DNA of 64,000 bases. Source: Egibacteraceae bacterium (lineage in GTDB: Bacteria > Actinomycetota > Nitriliruptoria > Euzebyales > Egibacteraceae). The stretch's first letter is position 1; the number at the start of each line of letters is the position of its first letter. The position numbers were made by a program, and so were the translations under genes. The stretch covers positions 1-64,000 of the forward strand of contig JAUJMQ010000003.1 of assembly GCA_030446775.1 (NCBI GenBank), read 5' to 3'. Shown piece by piece: positions 10,554-21,838 of this stretch. Under the pieces are notes generated by a model. That model was not told where the DNA came from, did not search any database, and was given only the letters and a program-made list of their open reading frames with translations.

Positions 10554-11198
10554 CTACCCCTTGTCCTCGCAGCGCAGCGCGCCGAACAGCAACGCCGAGG
10601 AGGTCGCGCCCGGGTCGACGTGCCCGGCGCTGCGCTCCCCCAGGTAGCTCGCGCGGCCCTTGCGGGCGACGAGGGGGATCGTCTCGTCGCGGCCGGTCTC
10701 GGCGGCCGCCGCGGCGCCGGCAAGGATCGCGGGCAGGTCCTTGCCGCCGTCCAGGGCGGCGTGGGCGGCGGCAACCGCCGGCGTCCACGCGTCGATCATA
10801 GTCTTGTCGCCCACGTCGGCCTTGCCGCGCGCCTTGAGCCCTTCCAGGGCCGCGTCGAGGGCGGCCACCACGGCCGTCTCGTCGAGCTCGACACGCCCGG
10901 CCACGGCGCTCCCGGCGCGCAGGAACGCCGTCCCGTACAGCGGCCCCGCGGCGCCGCCGACCTTGGCGATCAACGTCGTGGCCACGGTCTTGAGGACGTC
11001 GGCCGGTGTGCCGTCGGCGACCTCGGCGAGCTTGGGCACCGTCGCGCGGAACCCACGGTCGAGGTTCTCGCCGTGGTCGCCGTCGCCGATCGCCGCGTCG
11101 AGCTTGGTCAGCCGCTGCCTGTGCTCGGCAACGACAGCGGCGTACCGCTCGACGAAGCCCACGACGTCGGCGGTGGTGACGGCCACGCCGACGCTCAC
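10554..11198 (-). CDS. dhaL: Dihydroxyacetone kinase subunit DhaL
   Basis: [56 protein letters not shown]. Confidence 0.95.
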   Translation of the reverse strand: MSVGVAVTTADVVGFVERYAAVVAEHRQRLTKLDAAIGDGDHGENLDRGFRATVPKLAEVADGTPADVLKTVATTLIAKVGGAAGPLYGTAFLRAGSAVAGRVELDETAVVAALDAALEGLKARGKADVGDKTMIDAWTPAVAAAHAALDGGKDLPAILAGAAAAAETGRDETIPLVARKGRASYLGERSAGHVDPGATSSALLFGALRCEDKG

Positions 11199-12196
11199 GC
11201 CCCCCGGCGCAGCGCGGGCGTGACGACCGGCGCGTCCCACAGCTCGGTCAGCTCGGCGTCGAGCTTGAGGACCGTGACGCTCGCGCCCGCCATCTCCAGC
11301 GCCGTCATCCACGGGCCGACCAGCGAGCGCGTGACCCGCACGCCGCGCTCGCCGAGCAGCTCGGCCGCGCGCCGGTAGGCGATGTAGAGCTCGATCAGCG
11401 GCGTCCCGCCCATGCCGTTGACGAACAGCAGCGCCTCGTCGCCGTCGCCCAGCGGCATGTCCTCCATGATCGGGTCGAGCAGCCGCGCCACGATGCGGTC
11501 GGCGGGCTCCAGCGGCATCCGCTCGCGGCCGGGCTCGCCGTGGATCCCGATGCCGATCTCCATCTCGTCCTCGCCGAGCGTGAACGTCGGCTCGCCGGCG
11601 TGCGGCACGGTGCACGACGTCAGCGCCATCCCCATGGAGCGGGCGTTGGCGTTCACCCGCTCGCACAGCGCGACGACCCCGTCGAGGTCGTCGCCGCGCT
11701 CGGCCGCGCCGCCGCAGATCTTCTCGGCCAGCACCGTCGCGCCGACGCCGCGGCGCCCCGCGGTGTACAGGCTGTCCTTGACGGCGACGTCGTCGTCGAT
11801 GACGACCTGGCGGACCGACGCGCCCTCGGCCTCGGCCAGCTCGGCGGCCATCTCGAAGTTCACGACGTCGCCGGTGTAGTTCTTGACGATGTGGAGCACA
11901 CCGGCGCCGCCGTCGACCGCGGTCGTGGCGGCCTGCATCTGGTCGGGCGTCGGGGAGGTGAACACCGCGCCGGGGCAGGCCGCGTCGAGCATCCCGCGGC
12001 CCACGAACCCGCCGTGCATCGGCTCGTGGCCGCTGCCGCCGCCGGAGACGATCGCGACCTTGCCGGCGACCGGCGCGTCGGCGCGCACGATGTAGGCGGG
12101 GTCGTGGTTGACGCGGATGAGGTCGCCGTGGGCGGCCTCCATGCCCCGCAGCGCCTCGGCGACGACGTCGGAGGGGTCGTTGATGAGCTTCTTCAC
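11195..12196 (-). CDS. dhaK: Dihydroxyacetone kinase subunit DhaK
   Basis: [67 protein letters not shown]. Confidence 0.96.
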   Translation of the reverse strand: MKKLINDPSDVVAEALRGMEAAHGDLIRVNHDPAYIVRADAPVAGKVAIVSGGGSGHEPMHGGFVGRGMLDAACPGAVFTSPTPDQMQAATTAVDGGAGVLHIVKNYTGDVVNFEMAAELAEAEGASVRQVVIDDDVAVKDSLYTAGRRGVGATVLAEKICGGAAERGDDLDGVVALCERVNANARSMGMALTSCTVPHAGEPTFTLGEDEMEIGIGIHGEPGRERMPLEPADRIVARLLDPIMEDMPLGDGDEALLFVNGMGGTPLIELYIAYRRAAELLGERGVRVTRSLVGPWMTALEMAGASVTVLKLDAELTELWDAPVVTPALRRGA

Positions 12197-12221
12197 GGTC
12201 GGCTCCTGTCCGGCGGCAACC

Positions 12222-12974
12222 CTAGAAGCCGAGGGCTTTCCACACGACCGCGCCGAGGATGCCGCCGACGATGGGTCCCACGACGGGGATCCAGCTGTAG
12301 CCCCAGTCCGAGTCGCCCTTGCCGGGGATGGGCAAGACGGCGTGGGCGATGCGTGGACCGAGGTCGCGGGCGGGGTTGATGGCGTAGCCGGTCGGCCCGC
12401 CGAGCGACAGGCCGATCGACAGAACAAGGAGGCCGACGAGCAGCGGCACGAGTCCCGTGCCGAAGACCGGCGCCAGGCTGATCTCTTCACCGGTGCCGGC
12501 GATCGCGTCGATGTTGCCGACGATGCCCAGCACGCCGAACACGAGGACGAACGTCCCTATGACCTCGCTGACGAGGTTAGCGGGGGTGTTGCGGACGGCC
12601 GGACCGGTGGAAAAGGTTGCCAGCTTGAGGCCCGGGTCCTCGGTGAGGCCCCAGTGCGGCAGGTAGTGCGCGTAGACGATGCAGGCGCCGACGAACGCGC
12701 CGAGCATCTGGGCGATGATGTAGCCGGGCACCAGGGACCATTCCAGCAGCCCGATGCTCGCGAACCCCAGGGTCACCGCGGGGTTGATGTGCGCGCCGCT
12801 GACGCGCCCCACCGCGTACACGGCCACGGCGACGGCGAGGCCCCAGCCGAACGTGATGACGATCCACCCGGCGTTCTCGGCCTTGGACTCGCGCAGCAGG
12901 ACGCCGGCCACGACGCCGTCGCCGAGGATGATGAGAACCATCGTGCCGATGAACTCGGCGAGGTACGGCTCCAT
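12222..12974 (-). CDS. glpF: Glycerol uptake facilitator (MIP/aquaporin family)
   Basis: [12 protein letters not shown] and [16 protein letters not shown] motifs. Confidence 0.95.
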   Translation of the reverse strand: MEPYLAEFIGTMVLIILGDGVVAGVLLRESKAENAGWIVITFGWGLAVAVAVYAVGRVSGAHINPAVTLGFASIGLLEWSLVPGYIIAQMLGAFVGACIVYAHYLPHWGLTEDPGLKLATFSTGPAVRNTPANLVSEVIGTFVLVFGVLGIVGNIDAIAGTGEEISLAPVFGTGLVPLLVGLLVLSIGLSLGGPTGYAINPARDLGPRIAHAVLPIPGKGDSDWGYSWIPVVGPIVGGILGAVVWKALGF

Positions 12975-13198
12975 GTCGCAGACGTCCTTCCCGTGGGAGC
13001 GCAGCAGGGGGTGGCACGTGCCGCAGCTGCTCGGAGGCCCGTCGCCCTGCGGCGACGGGCTGGTCCCCGTCGGTCCGTCCAGCCGGCATGTCCCGTCGCG
13101 GCGCCCGCTGTCGGTCCCGACCGCTTGAAGCAGTGCGCCGCGACGCTAGCCACGGGCTGGGGCCGCGTCAAGGACGCCGCGAAGCGGCCGGGGCGGGG

Positions 13199-13468
13199 TC
13201 AGACCGCGGGGCCGTCCTCGCGCGGATGACCGGGTAGCCCCGGCTCGTCGTTGAGGTCGGCCTGGCCCTGCGCGAAGCCCTTGCCCGAGTCCGGGTCGGC
13301 CGGGTTGCCGACCTCCTCCAGGTCGGTCTGGTCTTCGGCGAACTGCTTGCCCGACCCCTCGGGGATGACGCCGCCACCGCCCTGGTGACTGTCGGGATCG
13401 CCGCCCTGTCGCCGTCGCTCCTCGTCGGCCACCCGCTCGGCGCCGGTGCTGTTGTCCTGATCACTCAT
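13199..13468 (-). CDS. Small acidic, probably disordered hypothetical protein
   Basis: MSDQDNSTGAERVADEERRRQGGDPDSHQGGGGVIPEGSGKQFAEDQTDLEEVGNPADPDSGKGFAQGQADLNDEPGLPGHPREDGPAV. Confidence 0.6.
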   Translation of the reverse strand: MSDQDNSTGAERVADEERRRQGGDPDSHQGGGGVIPEGSGKQFAEDQTDLEEVGNPADPDSGKGFAQGQADLNDEPGLPGHPREDGPAV

Positions 13469-13608
13469 CTGCGACCCTCCGTGCCCGCGTGGACGTCGGG
13501 CTGACCCTGCCCACGCGCCGCCGGTCCCACACGGCTGCGACCGCTCCGCGCACCAGCCCCAGGATCGGGGTAGAACGCACGCGTCGTGGGCGAGTCGAAG
13601 GGAGCACG

Positions 13609-15324
13609 ATGAGGTCGGCGCAGCTGAGCCCCGAGCACCGCCGCGAGTCGTTGCGGCGGATGCGCGAGGAGGTCTTCGACATCGTCGTCGTCGGTGGTGG
13701 GGTCGTCGGTACCGGGACGGCGCTGGACGCCGCCAGCCGGGGCCTGTCGGTCGCGCTCGTCGAGGCGCGCGACTACGCCGCCGGCACGTCGAGCAGGTCC
13801 AGCAAGCTGTTCCACGGCGGCCTGCGCTACCTCGAGCAGCTCGAGTTCGGGCTCGTACGCGAGGCGCTGCACGAGCGCGGTCTCATGCTGACCCGGCTGT
13901 GCCCTCACCTCGCCCGTCCGGTGCAGTTCCTCTACCCACTGCGGCACCGCATCTGGGAGCGGTTCTACGTCGGCGCCGGCGTGCTGCTGTACGACCTGCT
14001 CGGGGGCGCGCGCGTCATGCCCCGCCATCGCCACCTGACGCGCCGGGGAGCGCTGAAGATCGCGCCTGCGCTCAAGCGCAGCGCCCTGGTCGGAGCGATC
14101 CAGTACTACGACGCCCGGGTCGACGACGCCCGGCACACGATGACGATCGCCCGCACGGCGTCCGCCTACGGCGCGGCGATGGCCACGAGCGCCCGCGTGA
14201 CGGGCTTCTTGCGCGAGGGTGAGCGGGTCGTCGGCGTCCGCGTGCGCGACCTCGAGCAGGGCGGCGAGGAGCTCGACGTCCGGGCCGGGATGGTGATCAA
14301 CGCCACCGGCGTGTGGACCGACGAGGTCCAGGAGAAGGCGGGACGCGGCCGGATCCACGTCCGCGCCTCCAAGGGCATCCATCTGGTCGTCCCCCGCGAC
14401 CGGATCAACTCCGACACGGGGCTGATCCTGCGCACCGAGAAGAGCGTCCTGTTCGTGATCCCGTGGGGTCGCCACTGGATCATCGGCACGACCGACACCG
14501 ACTGGGACCTCGACCGCGACCACCCCGCGGCGAGCAGGGCCGACATCGAGTACCTGCTCGAGCACGTGAACTCCGTGCTGAGCTCGCCGCTGACCGAGGC
14601 CGACGTCGAGGGGGTCTACGCCGGCCTGCGCCCGCTGCTGCACGGCGAGTCGGAGTCGACCAGCCAGCTGTCGCGCGAGCACGCCGTCTCCTCTCCGGTG
14701 GCGGGCCTGGTCACGGTGGCCGGCGGCAAGTACACGACCTACCGGGTCATGGCCGAGGACGCGGTGAACGCCGCCGGCCGCGGCCTGGACAAGCGCGTGC
14801 CGCGGTCGTGCACGAAGGTGACCCCGCTGGTCGGGGCCGAGGGCTACCAGGTCGCCTGGAACCGGCGCGAGCGGCTCGCCGCCGAGTCGGGGCTGCACGT
14901 CGCCCGCATCGAGCATCTCCTGCGCCGCTACGGCACCCGCGTCGACGAGCTGCTCGCGCTCGTCGTCGAGCGGCCGGAGCTCAAAGAGCCGCTGCCCGGC
15001 GCCGACGACTACCTCGCCGTCGAGGCGCTGTACGCCGCGTCCTGTGAAGGGGCGCTGCACCTCGACGACGTGCTCACGCGCCGGACCCGGATCTCCATCG
15101 AGACCTTCGACCGGGGGGTGACGGCCGCCGAGCCGGTCGCGCGCCTGATGGCCGGGGTGCTGGGCTGGGACGAGGCGACGCTGCAGCGCGAGGTCGAGCA
15201 CTACCACGCGCGGGTCGCCGCCGAGCGCGAGTCCCAGGAGCAGGGGGACGACCGCACCGCCGACGCCGCCCGGCTGGGCGCGCCGGACGTGCGGCGCGGC
15301 GTCTCCGCCGGCGTCGACGCCTGA
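13609..15324 (+). CDS. glpD: Glycerol-3-phosphate dehydrogenase (FAD)
   Basis: DIVVVGGGVVGTGTALDAASRGLSVALVEARDYAAGTSSRSSKLFHGGLRYLEQLEFGLVREAL. Confidence 0.96.
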   Translation: MRSAQLSPEHRRESLRRMREEVFDIVVVGGGVVGTGTALDAASRGLSVALVEARDYAAGTSSRSSKLFHGGLRYLEQLEFGLVREALHERGLMLTRLCPHLARPVQFLYPLRHRIWERFYVGAGVLLYDLLGGARVMPRHRHLTRRGALKIAPALKRSALVGAIQYYDARVDDARHTMTIARTASAYGAAMATSARVTGFLREGERVVGVRVRDLEQGGEELDVRAGMVINATGVWTDEVQEKAGRGRIHVRASKGIHLVVPRDRINSDTGLILRTEKSVLFVIPWGRHWIIGTTDTDWDLDRDHPAASRADIEYLLEHVNSVLSSPLTEADVEGVYAGLRPLLHGESESTSQLSREHAVSSPVAGLVTVAGGKYTTYRVMAEDAVNAAGRGLDKRVPRSCTKVTPLVGAEGYQVAWNRRERLAAESGLHVARIEHLLRRYGTRVDELLALVVERPELKEPLPGADDYLAVEALYAASCEGALHLDDVLTRRTRISIETFDRGVTAAEPVARLMAGVLGWDEATLQREVEHYHARVAAERESQEQGDDRTADAARLGAPDVRRGVSAGVDA

Positions 15325-15349
15325 CGCGGGCGCCGGCGCGGGGCGTGGC

Positions 15350-16345
15350 GTGCGGGCTCGGCCGCTGGGGCGGACGGGGCTGACCGTCAGCCCGGTCGGC
15401 CTCGCGCTCGCCGCGCTCGGCCGCCCGGCCTACATCAACCTCGACCACGCCGCCGACCTCGGGGACGACCGCAGCGTCGCCGCGCTCGAGCGCCGCGCGC
15501 ACGCGATGCTCGACGAGGCCGTCGGGGCCGGCGTGCGCTACGTCGACGCTGCCCGCTCCTACGGTCGCGCGGAGGCCTTCCTCGCGTCCTGGCTCGACGG
15601 CCGCGGCGCCGGCGCGGTGCCGGTGACGGTCGGCTCGAAGTGGGGCTCCACCTACACCGCCGGATGGCGGGCCGACGCCGACGTCCACGAGGTCAAGGAC
15701 CACTCGCTGGGCACGCTGCGCCGGCAGGTCGCCGAGTCCCGCGCCCTGCTCGGCGACCGGCTCGACCTGTACCAGATCCACTCCGCCACGCTGGACAGCG
15801 GCGTCCTCGACGACGCCGGCGTGCTCGCCGAGCTCGTCGCCCTCGGCGACGGAGGCGTCGTCGTCGGCGTGAGCGTCAGCGGCCCCCGGCAGGTCGAGGT
15901 CGTCCGCCACGCACTGGCGGCGCAGGTCGACGGGATCGTGCCGTTCCGCTGTGTCCAGGCCACCTGGAACGTGCTCGAGCCCTCCGCCGGCGCCGCGCTC
16001 GCCGAGGCCGCCGACGCCGGCTGGGGCGTCATCGTCAAGGAGGGCGTGGCCAACGGCCGGCTCACCTCCCGCAACGACGACCCGGGTTTCGCGGCGCAGC
16101 GGGGGGCGCTGGACGCGGTCGCCGCGCGCCACGGGGTCACCGTCGACGCCGTCGCTCTCGCGGCCGCCCTCGCGCAGCCGTGGGCCGGCGTCGTCCTGTC
16201 GGGAGCGTCGACGCGACAGCAGCTACGCAGCAACCTCACCGCGGCGACCCTGGCGCTGACCGGCGACGACCTCGACGCCCTCGCGCCGCTGGCCGAGCCG
16301 GCGGACGTCTACTGGCGCACCCGCTCGCAGCTGCCCTGGAACTGA
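15350..16345 (+). CDS. Aldo/keto reductase
   Basis: RPLGRTGLTVSPVGL..., DLYQIHSATLDSGVL, C-terminal LSGASTRQQLRSNL. Confidence 0.9.
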   Translation: MRARPLGRTGLTVSPVGLALAALGRPAYINLDHAADLGDDRSVAALERRAHAMLDEAVGAGVRYVDAARSYGRAEAFLASWLDGRGAGAVPVTVGSKWGSTYTAGWRADADVHEVKDHSLGTLRRQVAESRALLGDRLDLYQIHSATLDSGVLDDAGVLAELVALGDGGVVVGVSVSGPRQVEVVRHALAAQVDGIVPFRCVQATWNVLEPSAGAALAEAADAGWGVIVKEGVANGRLTSRNDDPGFAAQRGALDAVAARHGVTVDAVALAAALAQPWAGVVLSGASTRQQLRSNLTAATLALTGDDLDALAPLAEPADVYWRTRSQLPWN

Positions 16346-16405
16346 GGCCCTCAGCCCTTGACCGGCGGTGCCGGTTGCGCTGGAATGTCCAGTTAGCTGC
16401 GGGCG

Positions 16406-16433
16406 CTTCCGCGCCGCCAAGTGGGCGCGGAGG
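16406..16433 (+). terminator. Hairpin between the AKR and fdh genes (terminator or leader structure)
   Basis: CTTCCGCGCC-n8-GGCGCGGAGG inverted repeat. Confidence 0.4.
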
Positions 16434-16538
16434 GTACGCGGCCAGCAGACCCAGCAGACCGGGGAAGGGCCGGACTCCCCATGGACGCGCTGCGAGGCCG
16501 GCACCCCTCTCCGTCCACCTCGGCACCAAGGAGCCGCC

Positions 16539-17752
16539 ATGGCAGACAACAAGGGCGTCGTGTACCTCGGGCCCGGCAAGGTCGCGGTCCAAGACCTCGG
16601 CTACCCGAAGCTCGAGGTACCGGGGGAGTCTCCGACGGGATCGGCATCAAGCGCCAAGCGCCGCACGCCGTCATCCTGAAGATCGTCACCACCAACATCT
16701 GCGGCAGTGACCAGCACATGGTGCGCGGCCGCACGACGGCCCCGGAGGGCCAGAGCCTCGGGCACGAGATCACCGGCGAGGTCATCGAGAAGGGCGACGA
16801 CGTCCTGTTCCTCGACGAAGGCGACATCTGCTCGGTGCCGTTCAACATCGCCTGTGGTCGCTGCCGGATGTGCAAGGAGCGCAAGACCGGCATCTGCCTC
16901 AACGTCAACCCCGCCCGGCCCGGTGCCGCGTACGGCTACGTCGACATGGGCGGCTGGGTCGGCGGCCAGGCCGAGTACGTCATGGTGCCCTTCGCCGACT
17001 TCAACCTGTTGAGGTTCCCCGACCGCGACCAGGCCCTCGCGAAGATCACCGACCTCACGATGCTGTCGGACATCTTCCCGACCGGCTACCACGGCTGCTA
17101 CACCGCCGGCGTCACGTCCGGGTCGACGGTCTACATCGCCGGGGCGGGCCCGGTCGGGCTGGCGGCCGCGACGTCGGCGCACCTGCTGGGCGCTGCGGCG
17201 GTCATCGTCGGCGACATGATCCCCGCGCGCCTGGAGCAGGCGCGCAGCTTCGGCTGCGAGACGATCGACCTGACGGAGCCGGGCACGCTGCCCGAGCGGA
17301 TCGAGCAGATCCTCGGCGAGCCGGTCGTCGACGCCGCGGTCGACTGCGTCGGCTTCGAGGCACGCGGGCACGGTCCGGACGCCCAGGAAGCTCCCGCCAC
17401 AGTGCTCAACTCCATCATGACCGTCGCACGCGCCGGCGCGTCCCTCGGAATCCCCGGCCTGTACGTGACCGGAGATCCCGGCGGCATCGACGCGAACGCC
17501 AAGAAGGGCACGCTGGGCATCGACATCGGGCTGGGGTGGGCGAAGTCCCACTCGTTCACGACCGGCCAGTGCCCGGTGATGAAGTACAACCGCCAGCTGA
17601 TGATGGCGATCCTGCACGACAAGGTCAGCATCGCCAAGAACGTCAACGCGACGGTCATCGGGCTGGACGAGGCGCCCGAGGGCTACGCCGAGTTCGACCA
17701 GGGCGCCGCCAAGAAGTACGTCATCGACCCGCACGGGATGGTCGCCGCCTAG
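16539..17752 (+). CDS. Zinc-dependent dehydrogenase, glutathione-independent formaldehyde dehydrogenase type (frameshift near 16624)
   Basis: MADNKGVVYLGPGKVAVQDLGYPKLEVPG in one frame; ILKIVTTNICGSDQHMVRGRTTAPEGQSLGHEITGEVIEKG in another. One extra G gives VPGGVSDGIGIKR. Confidence 0.9.
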
Positions 17753-17767
17753 ACCCGCCCGGCCCCC

Positions 17768-17795
17768 GACGGGCCCGCGGCGTCGCGGGCCCGTC
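17768..17795. terminator. Perfect 12-bp stem terminator-like hairpin
   Basis: GACGGGCCCGCG-GCGT-CGCGGGCCCGTC between convergent genes. Confidence 0.7.
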
Positions 17796-17818
17796 TTCGG
17801 GCCCACGTCTCAGCCCCA

Positions 17819-17857
17819 AGGAGAAGGGTTGGTCACGAAGTCGTGACCAAGGCTCCT
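17819..17857. terminator. Palindromic element AGGAG...TTGGTCACGA-AG-TCGTGACCAA...CTCCT (bidirectional terminator-like; family member 1)
   Basis: Direct reading; related copy at 28122..28179, also between convergent genes. Confidence 0.75.
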
Positions 17858-17858
17858 A

Positions 17859-19398
17859 TCAGGGCGGTGGCGTCGCGGGGTTGCGTTGCGACAGCGCGTC
17901 GGGCAGGGCGGCGATCACGTCGCTCGCGATGGTGTAGTCCGCGCCGACGCGCTCCGCGGCGATCCGTCCGCGCGCGCGCGTGCGCGAAGACGCCGGCGGC
18001 GGCGGCGGCGAACGGGTCCAGGCCCTTGGCCAGCAGCGCGCCGACGAGTCCGGACAGCACGTCGCCGGTGCCCGCGGTCGCGAGCGCGGGGGTGCCGCCG
18101 GGGCTGACCGCCACGGGTCCGTCGGGGCCCACGACGAGGGAGTCGTCGCCCTTGAGCACCACGACGGCGCCGCTTTGCCGCGCCACGGCCCGAGCCGATG
18201 CCAGGCGCCGCCGGCCGACCTCGTCGGATGTGGACTGCAGCAGCGTGGCGAGCTCGCCGGCGTGCGGGGTGAGCACGGTCGGCGCACCGCGGGCCCCGAG
18301 CGCGGCGAGGGCGTCCGGCCCGGCGTGCGCGTTGAGGCCGTCGGCGTCGAGCAGCAGCGGCACGTCGACGCTCGCCGCCACGGCACGGGCGAACGCGACG
18401 GCGCCGTCGGAGCGGCCGAGCCCGGGGCCGAGCACGACGGCGCCGGCCCGTCCGGCCAGCTCGGCGACGGCGCCGGCACCGTCGGCGGTGTGGGCGCCGT
18501 CGTGCTCGGGCAGCCCGCGGGCCATGGCCTCGAGCAGCCGCAACTCCATCGCCGGCACGGCCGACGCCGGCACGGCGACCTGCACGTACCCGGCGCCGGC
18601 GCGCATCGCGCCGAGCGCCGCCATGGTCGGCGCGCCGGTGAGCCCGCGCGAACCCCCCGCGACGACGACGACGCCGGAGGTGAACTTGGATCCGTCACGG
18701 GGCCGGGGCGGTACGAGGTCCAGGACGCGCTCGGTGATGAGCCCCGCGGTCCCCGGGGGCGGCTCCCCCGGCGGGATGCCGATGTCGACCACCCGGACCT
18801 CCCCGGCGGCGAACGCACCCGGCGCGACACACAGGCCGATCTTGAGGGCGTGGAACGTGACCGTGACCGTGGCGCGGACCGCCTCGCCGACGATCTCGCC
18901 CGTGGAGGCGTCCACCCCGGACGGGACGTCGCACGAGACGACCGGGGCACCGGCGCGGTTGATCCCGGCGATCGCGGCGTCCGCCGGTGCGCGCGGCGCG
19001 CCCGAGAAGCCGGTGCCGAAGATCGCGTCGACGACGACCGCCGCGCCGTCGAGGGCGGCGCGGCCGAACGGGGCCGGCGGCGGGCCGGGCAGCCGCTCGA
19101 GGTTCGTGCGGGCGTCGCCGGAGAAGGCCGGCAGCGGGGCGACCGTCAGGACGTCGACGTCGCGTCCCGCCGCGCGCAGCAGGCGCGCGGCGACCAAGCC
19201 GTCACCGCCGTTGTTGCCCCGTCCGACGACGATTCTGACCGGGCCGCCCGGTGCGGCGCCGGCGACGCTGTCGGCGAGCGCCGCGCCCGCACGTTCCATG
19301 AGGTCCAGACCGGCGACGCCCCGCTCGGCGGCGCCGGCGTCGGCGCGGCGCATCTCTCCGGCGTCGTAGAGCGCGTCGAGCCAGCCGGGAAGGGCCAT
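17859..19398 (-). CDS. nnr: Bifunctional NAD(P)H-hydrate epimerase/dehydratase (frameshift near 17970)
   Basis: VGRGNNGGDGLVAARLL (epimerase), GTPALATAGTGDVLSGLVGALLAKGLDPFAAAAAGVFAHA (dehydratase); C-terminal RIAAERVGADYTIASDVIAALPDALS is in a second frame. Confidence 0.93.
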
Positions 19399-19460
19399 GC
19401 CGGGTAGCGTCTCCCCGCGGGCCGGCGCCGGCAAGCGCCGGCCCGCGGTCGACGCCACGG

Positions 19461-21551
19461 TCAGGTACCGATGCGGTAGCCCGTCGCCGTGCGGCTCTTG
19501 TAGATGAAGACCAGCGAGGGACGGGGCGGCAGGCCGGGGTCCCGGTCAGGCCAGTCGCTCACCGGAGGTTGCAGCGGCGAGCCGAACACCCCGCCCTCGC
19601 CGGGGTGCTGCACCGCGCAGAACAGCGTCTGGTTGTCGGGTGACAGCTCGGGACCGCAGGCCTCGGCGCCCTTCGGGACGGACAGGAACTGCTGCACGTG
19701 GCCGCGCTCCTCACCGAACGCCGGCACCGCGTGGAAGGCGTCGTTGAAGCCGATCGCGCGCGGCTGGCCGTCGGTCGCGATCCACACGTTGCCGCGGCGG
19801 TCGAACATCACGTTGTCGGGCGCCGCGATCGGGCTCACCAGCTCCGGAGGGAAGCCGGCGAAGTAGGTGTGGGGGTCGTCCGGGTCGCCGCACAGCAGGA
19901 AGATGCGCCAGGCGAACGCCGTGGCGGCGGCGTCGTCGCCCGCCTCCACCCATTCGATGACGTGCCCCCACCTGTTGTCCGCGCGGGGGTTGGCCTCGTC
20001 GACGCCCTGGTAGCGGGGCGTCTCGGGGTCGTCGACGAGCCGGCGGTCGGTGTTGTTGGTCAGCATCGCGTACACCGCGCCGGTCACGGGGTTGGGCTGG
20101 ATGTCCTCGGGCCGGTCCATCGCGGTGGCGCCGAGCAGGTCGGCGGCGCCGCGGGTGTTGATCAGCACGTCGGCCTGGCTGGCGAAGCCGTTCTCGGCGG
20201 TCAGCGGGCCCTCACCCTGGACCAGCGGCATCCAGGTGCCGATGCCCTCGCCGGTGGCGCCGACGTCGAACTTCGCGACGTACAGCGTGCCGGAGTCCAG
20301 CAGGTCCAGGTTGTGGGAGAGGTCGCCCTCGACGTACTGACCGTCGCTCACGAACTTGTAGATGTAGTCGAAGCGCTCGTCGTCGCCCATGTACACCGCG
20401 ACGCGGCCGTCGTCGGTCAGGCGCGTCGTGGCGCCCTCGTGCTTGAAGCGGCCGAGGGCGGTGCGCTTGCGCGGCGTGAAGTCCGGGTCGTAGGGGTTGA
20501 TCTCCACGACCCAGCCGAAGCGGAAGATCTCGTTGGGCTCCTTGCTCATGTCGAAGCGCGGGTGGTACCACTCCCACTTGCGCTCGCTGGTCGCCAGGCC
20601 CGCCTCGAGCTCCTCGATGGTGAACGACTCCAGGCCGTAGCGCTCGTGGATCGCCAGGAGCGGGTCGTCCTCCGGCAGCGACAGGTTGCCGAAGTACTGG
20701 TCGAAGTTCTCCTCGCAGGTCAGTACCGTGCCCCACGGGGTCGTGCCGCCGGCGCAGTTGTTCAGCATCCCCCGCACCATCGTCCCCGTCGGGTCGTACG
20801 ACGTCCGCATCCTCTCCGCGCCGGCGGCCGGACCGGTGATCTCCATCGGGGTCTCGGCGGTGATGCGGCGGTTGAAGCGCCCGCGCTGGATGTGGCGGTA
20901 ACCCCGGTACCGGCCGTTCCAGCGCTTGATCTGCAGGACCGAGCCGCCATGCGCGGCCATCTCGATGTCGACCTGCTCGCGGGTCGGCTGGTCGGGGTCG
21001 TAGTCGGGGAACATCAGCTCGGGGTTGGTGTACTCGTGGTTGACCCACAGCAGCCCGTGGCGGTTGCCGTTGCCCGCCGACCCGCGAGAGAAGAAGGCGA
21101 CATAGTCGTTGTTGTAGCCGAACTGTGCCGCCTGGGCCTGCGCGGTCTGGTGGTGGAAGTCCCACTCCGGAGCGCCGGGCAGCACCGGGTCGCCCCACTT
21201 GCGCAGGATGTCCCAGTCATAGCCGCGCGGGACGACGACGTCGTCGACGACGGTCGGCTCTATCGGCGTGAAGCGCAGCCCCGGGCGCGGCACGACGTCC
21301 GCGGCGGCGCCCGTGCTCGCCAGCGCCCGCTCGGTGCCGGTGAGGACGCTTCCCGCGGTCGACAGGACGATCGCCGAGGCGATGCCGCCCTTGAGGAACG
21401 AGCGGCGGCTCAACCCTCTGGCGACCACCTGCTCGAAGGTCTCGTTGCCGCTGCGGTTGGGCACCTGGGAGAAGCAGGCGTCGCCGCACTTCCAGCGACA
21501 GGTCTCGTGGCTGCCCGGGGTGGCGCTGAAGATCGGCAGGGAGGTCGTCAC
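19461..21551 (-). CDS. PhoX-family phosphatase (DUF839), Tat-exported
   Basis: Tat signal SRRSFLKGGIASAIVLSTAGSVLTG; LLWVNHEYTNPELMFP, NNCAGGTTPWGTVLTCEENFDQYF. Confidence 0.92.
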   Translation of the reverse strand: MTTSLPIFSATPGSHETCRWKCGDACFSQVPNRSGNETFEQVVARGLSRRSFLKGGIASAIVLSTAGSVLTGTERALASTGAAADVVPRPGLRFTPIEPTVVDDVVVPRGYDWDILRKWGDPVLPGAPEWDFHHQTAQAQAAQFGYNNDYVAFFSRGSAGNGNRHGLLWVNHEYTNPELMFPDYDPDQPTREQVDIEMAAHGGSVLQIKRWNGRYRGYRHIQRGRFNRRITAETPMEITGPAAGAERMRTSYDPTGTMVRGMLNNCAGGTTPWGTVLTCEENFDQYFGNLSLPEDDPLLAIHERYGLESFTIEELEAGLATSERKWEWYHPRFDMSKEPNEIFRFGWVVEINPYDPDFTPRKRTALGRFKHEGATTRLTDDGRVAVYMGDDERFDYIYKFVSDGQYVEGDLSHNLDLLDSGTLYVAKFDVGATGEGIGTWMPLVQGEGPLTAENGFASQADVLINTRGAADLLGATAMDRPEDIQPNPVTGAVYAMLTNNTDRRLVDDPETPRYQGVDEANPRADNRWGHVIEWVEAGDDAAATAFAWRIFLLCGDPDDPHTYFAGFPPELVSPIAAPDNVMFDRRGNVWIATDGQPRAIGFNDAFHAVPAFGEERGHVQQFLSVPKGAEACGPELSPDNQTLFCAVQHPGEGGVFGSPLQPPVSDWPDRDPGLPPRPSLVFIYKSRTATGYRIGT

Positions 21552-21838
21552 GCTCGTACTCCTGTCCTGGGGTCGATTCCTGGGGTCGATGTCGGGCCGG
21601 ACCCTCGCAGCCCCGCGTGGGCGAACGCTGACGCAGGGATGAACGGATGAGAATAGTCCCATGAAGGACCGGCGCGGGTCGCGGCAGGCACGCGCGGGTG
21701 CCACGATGCCGGCGTGAGCACGATGACGGCCGACCGGACACGGGCCGCCCCCGCGCACCGGCGGCACGCGCGCGTGCGCCACGCGGTCACCCCCCCTGCC
21801 GGAACCACCCGGGCGGCGTCCTGACCGGACCCTGCCGG

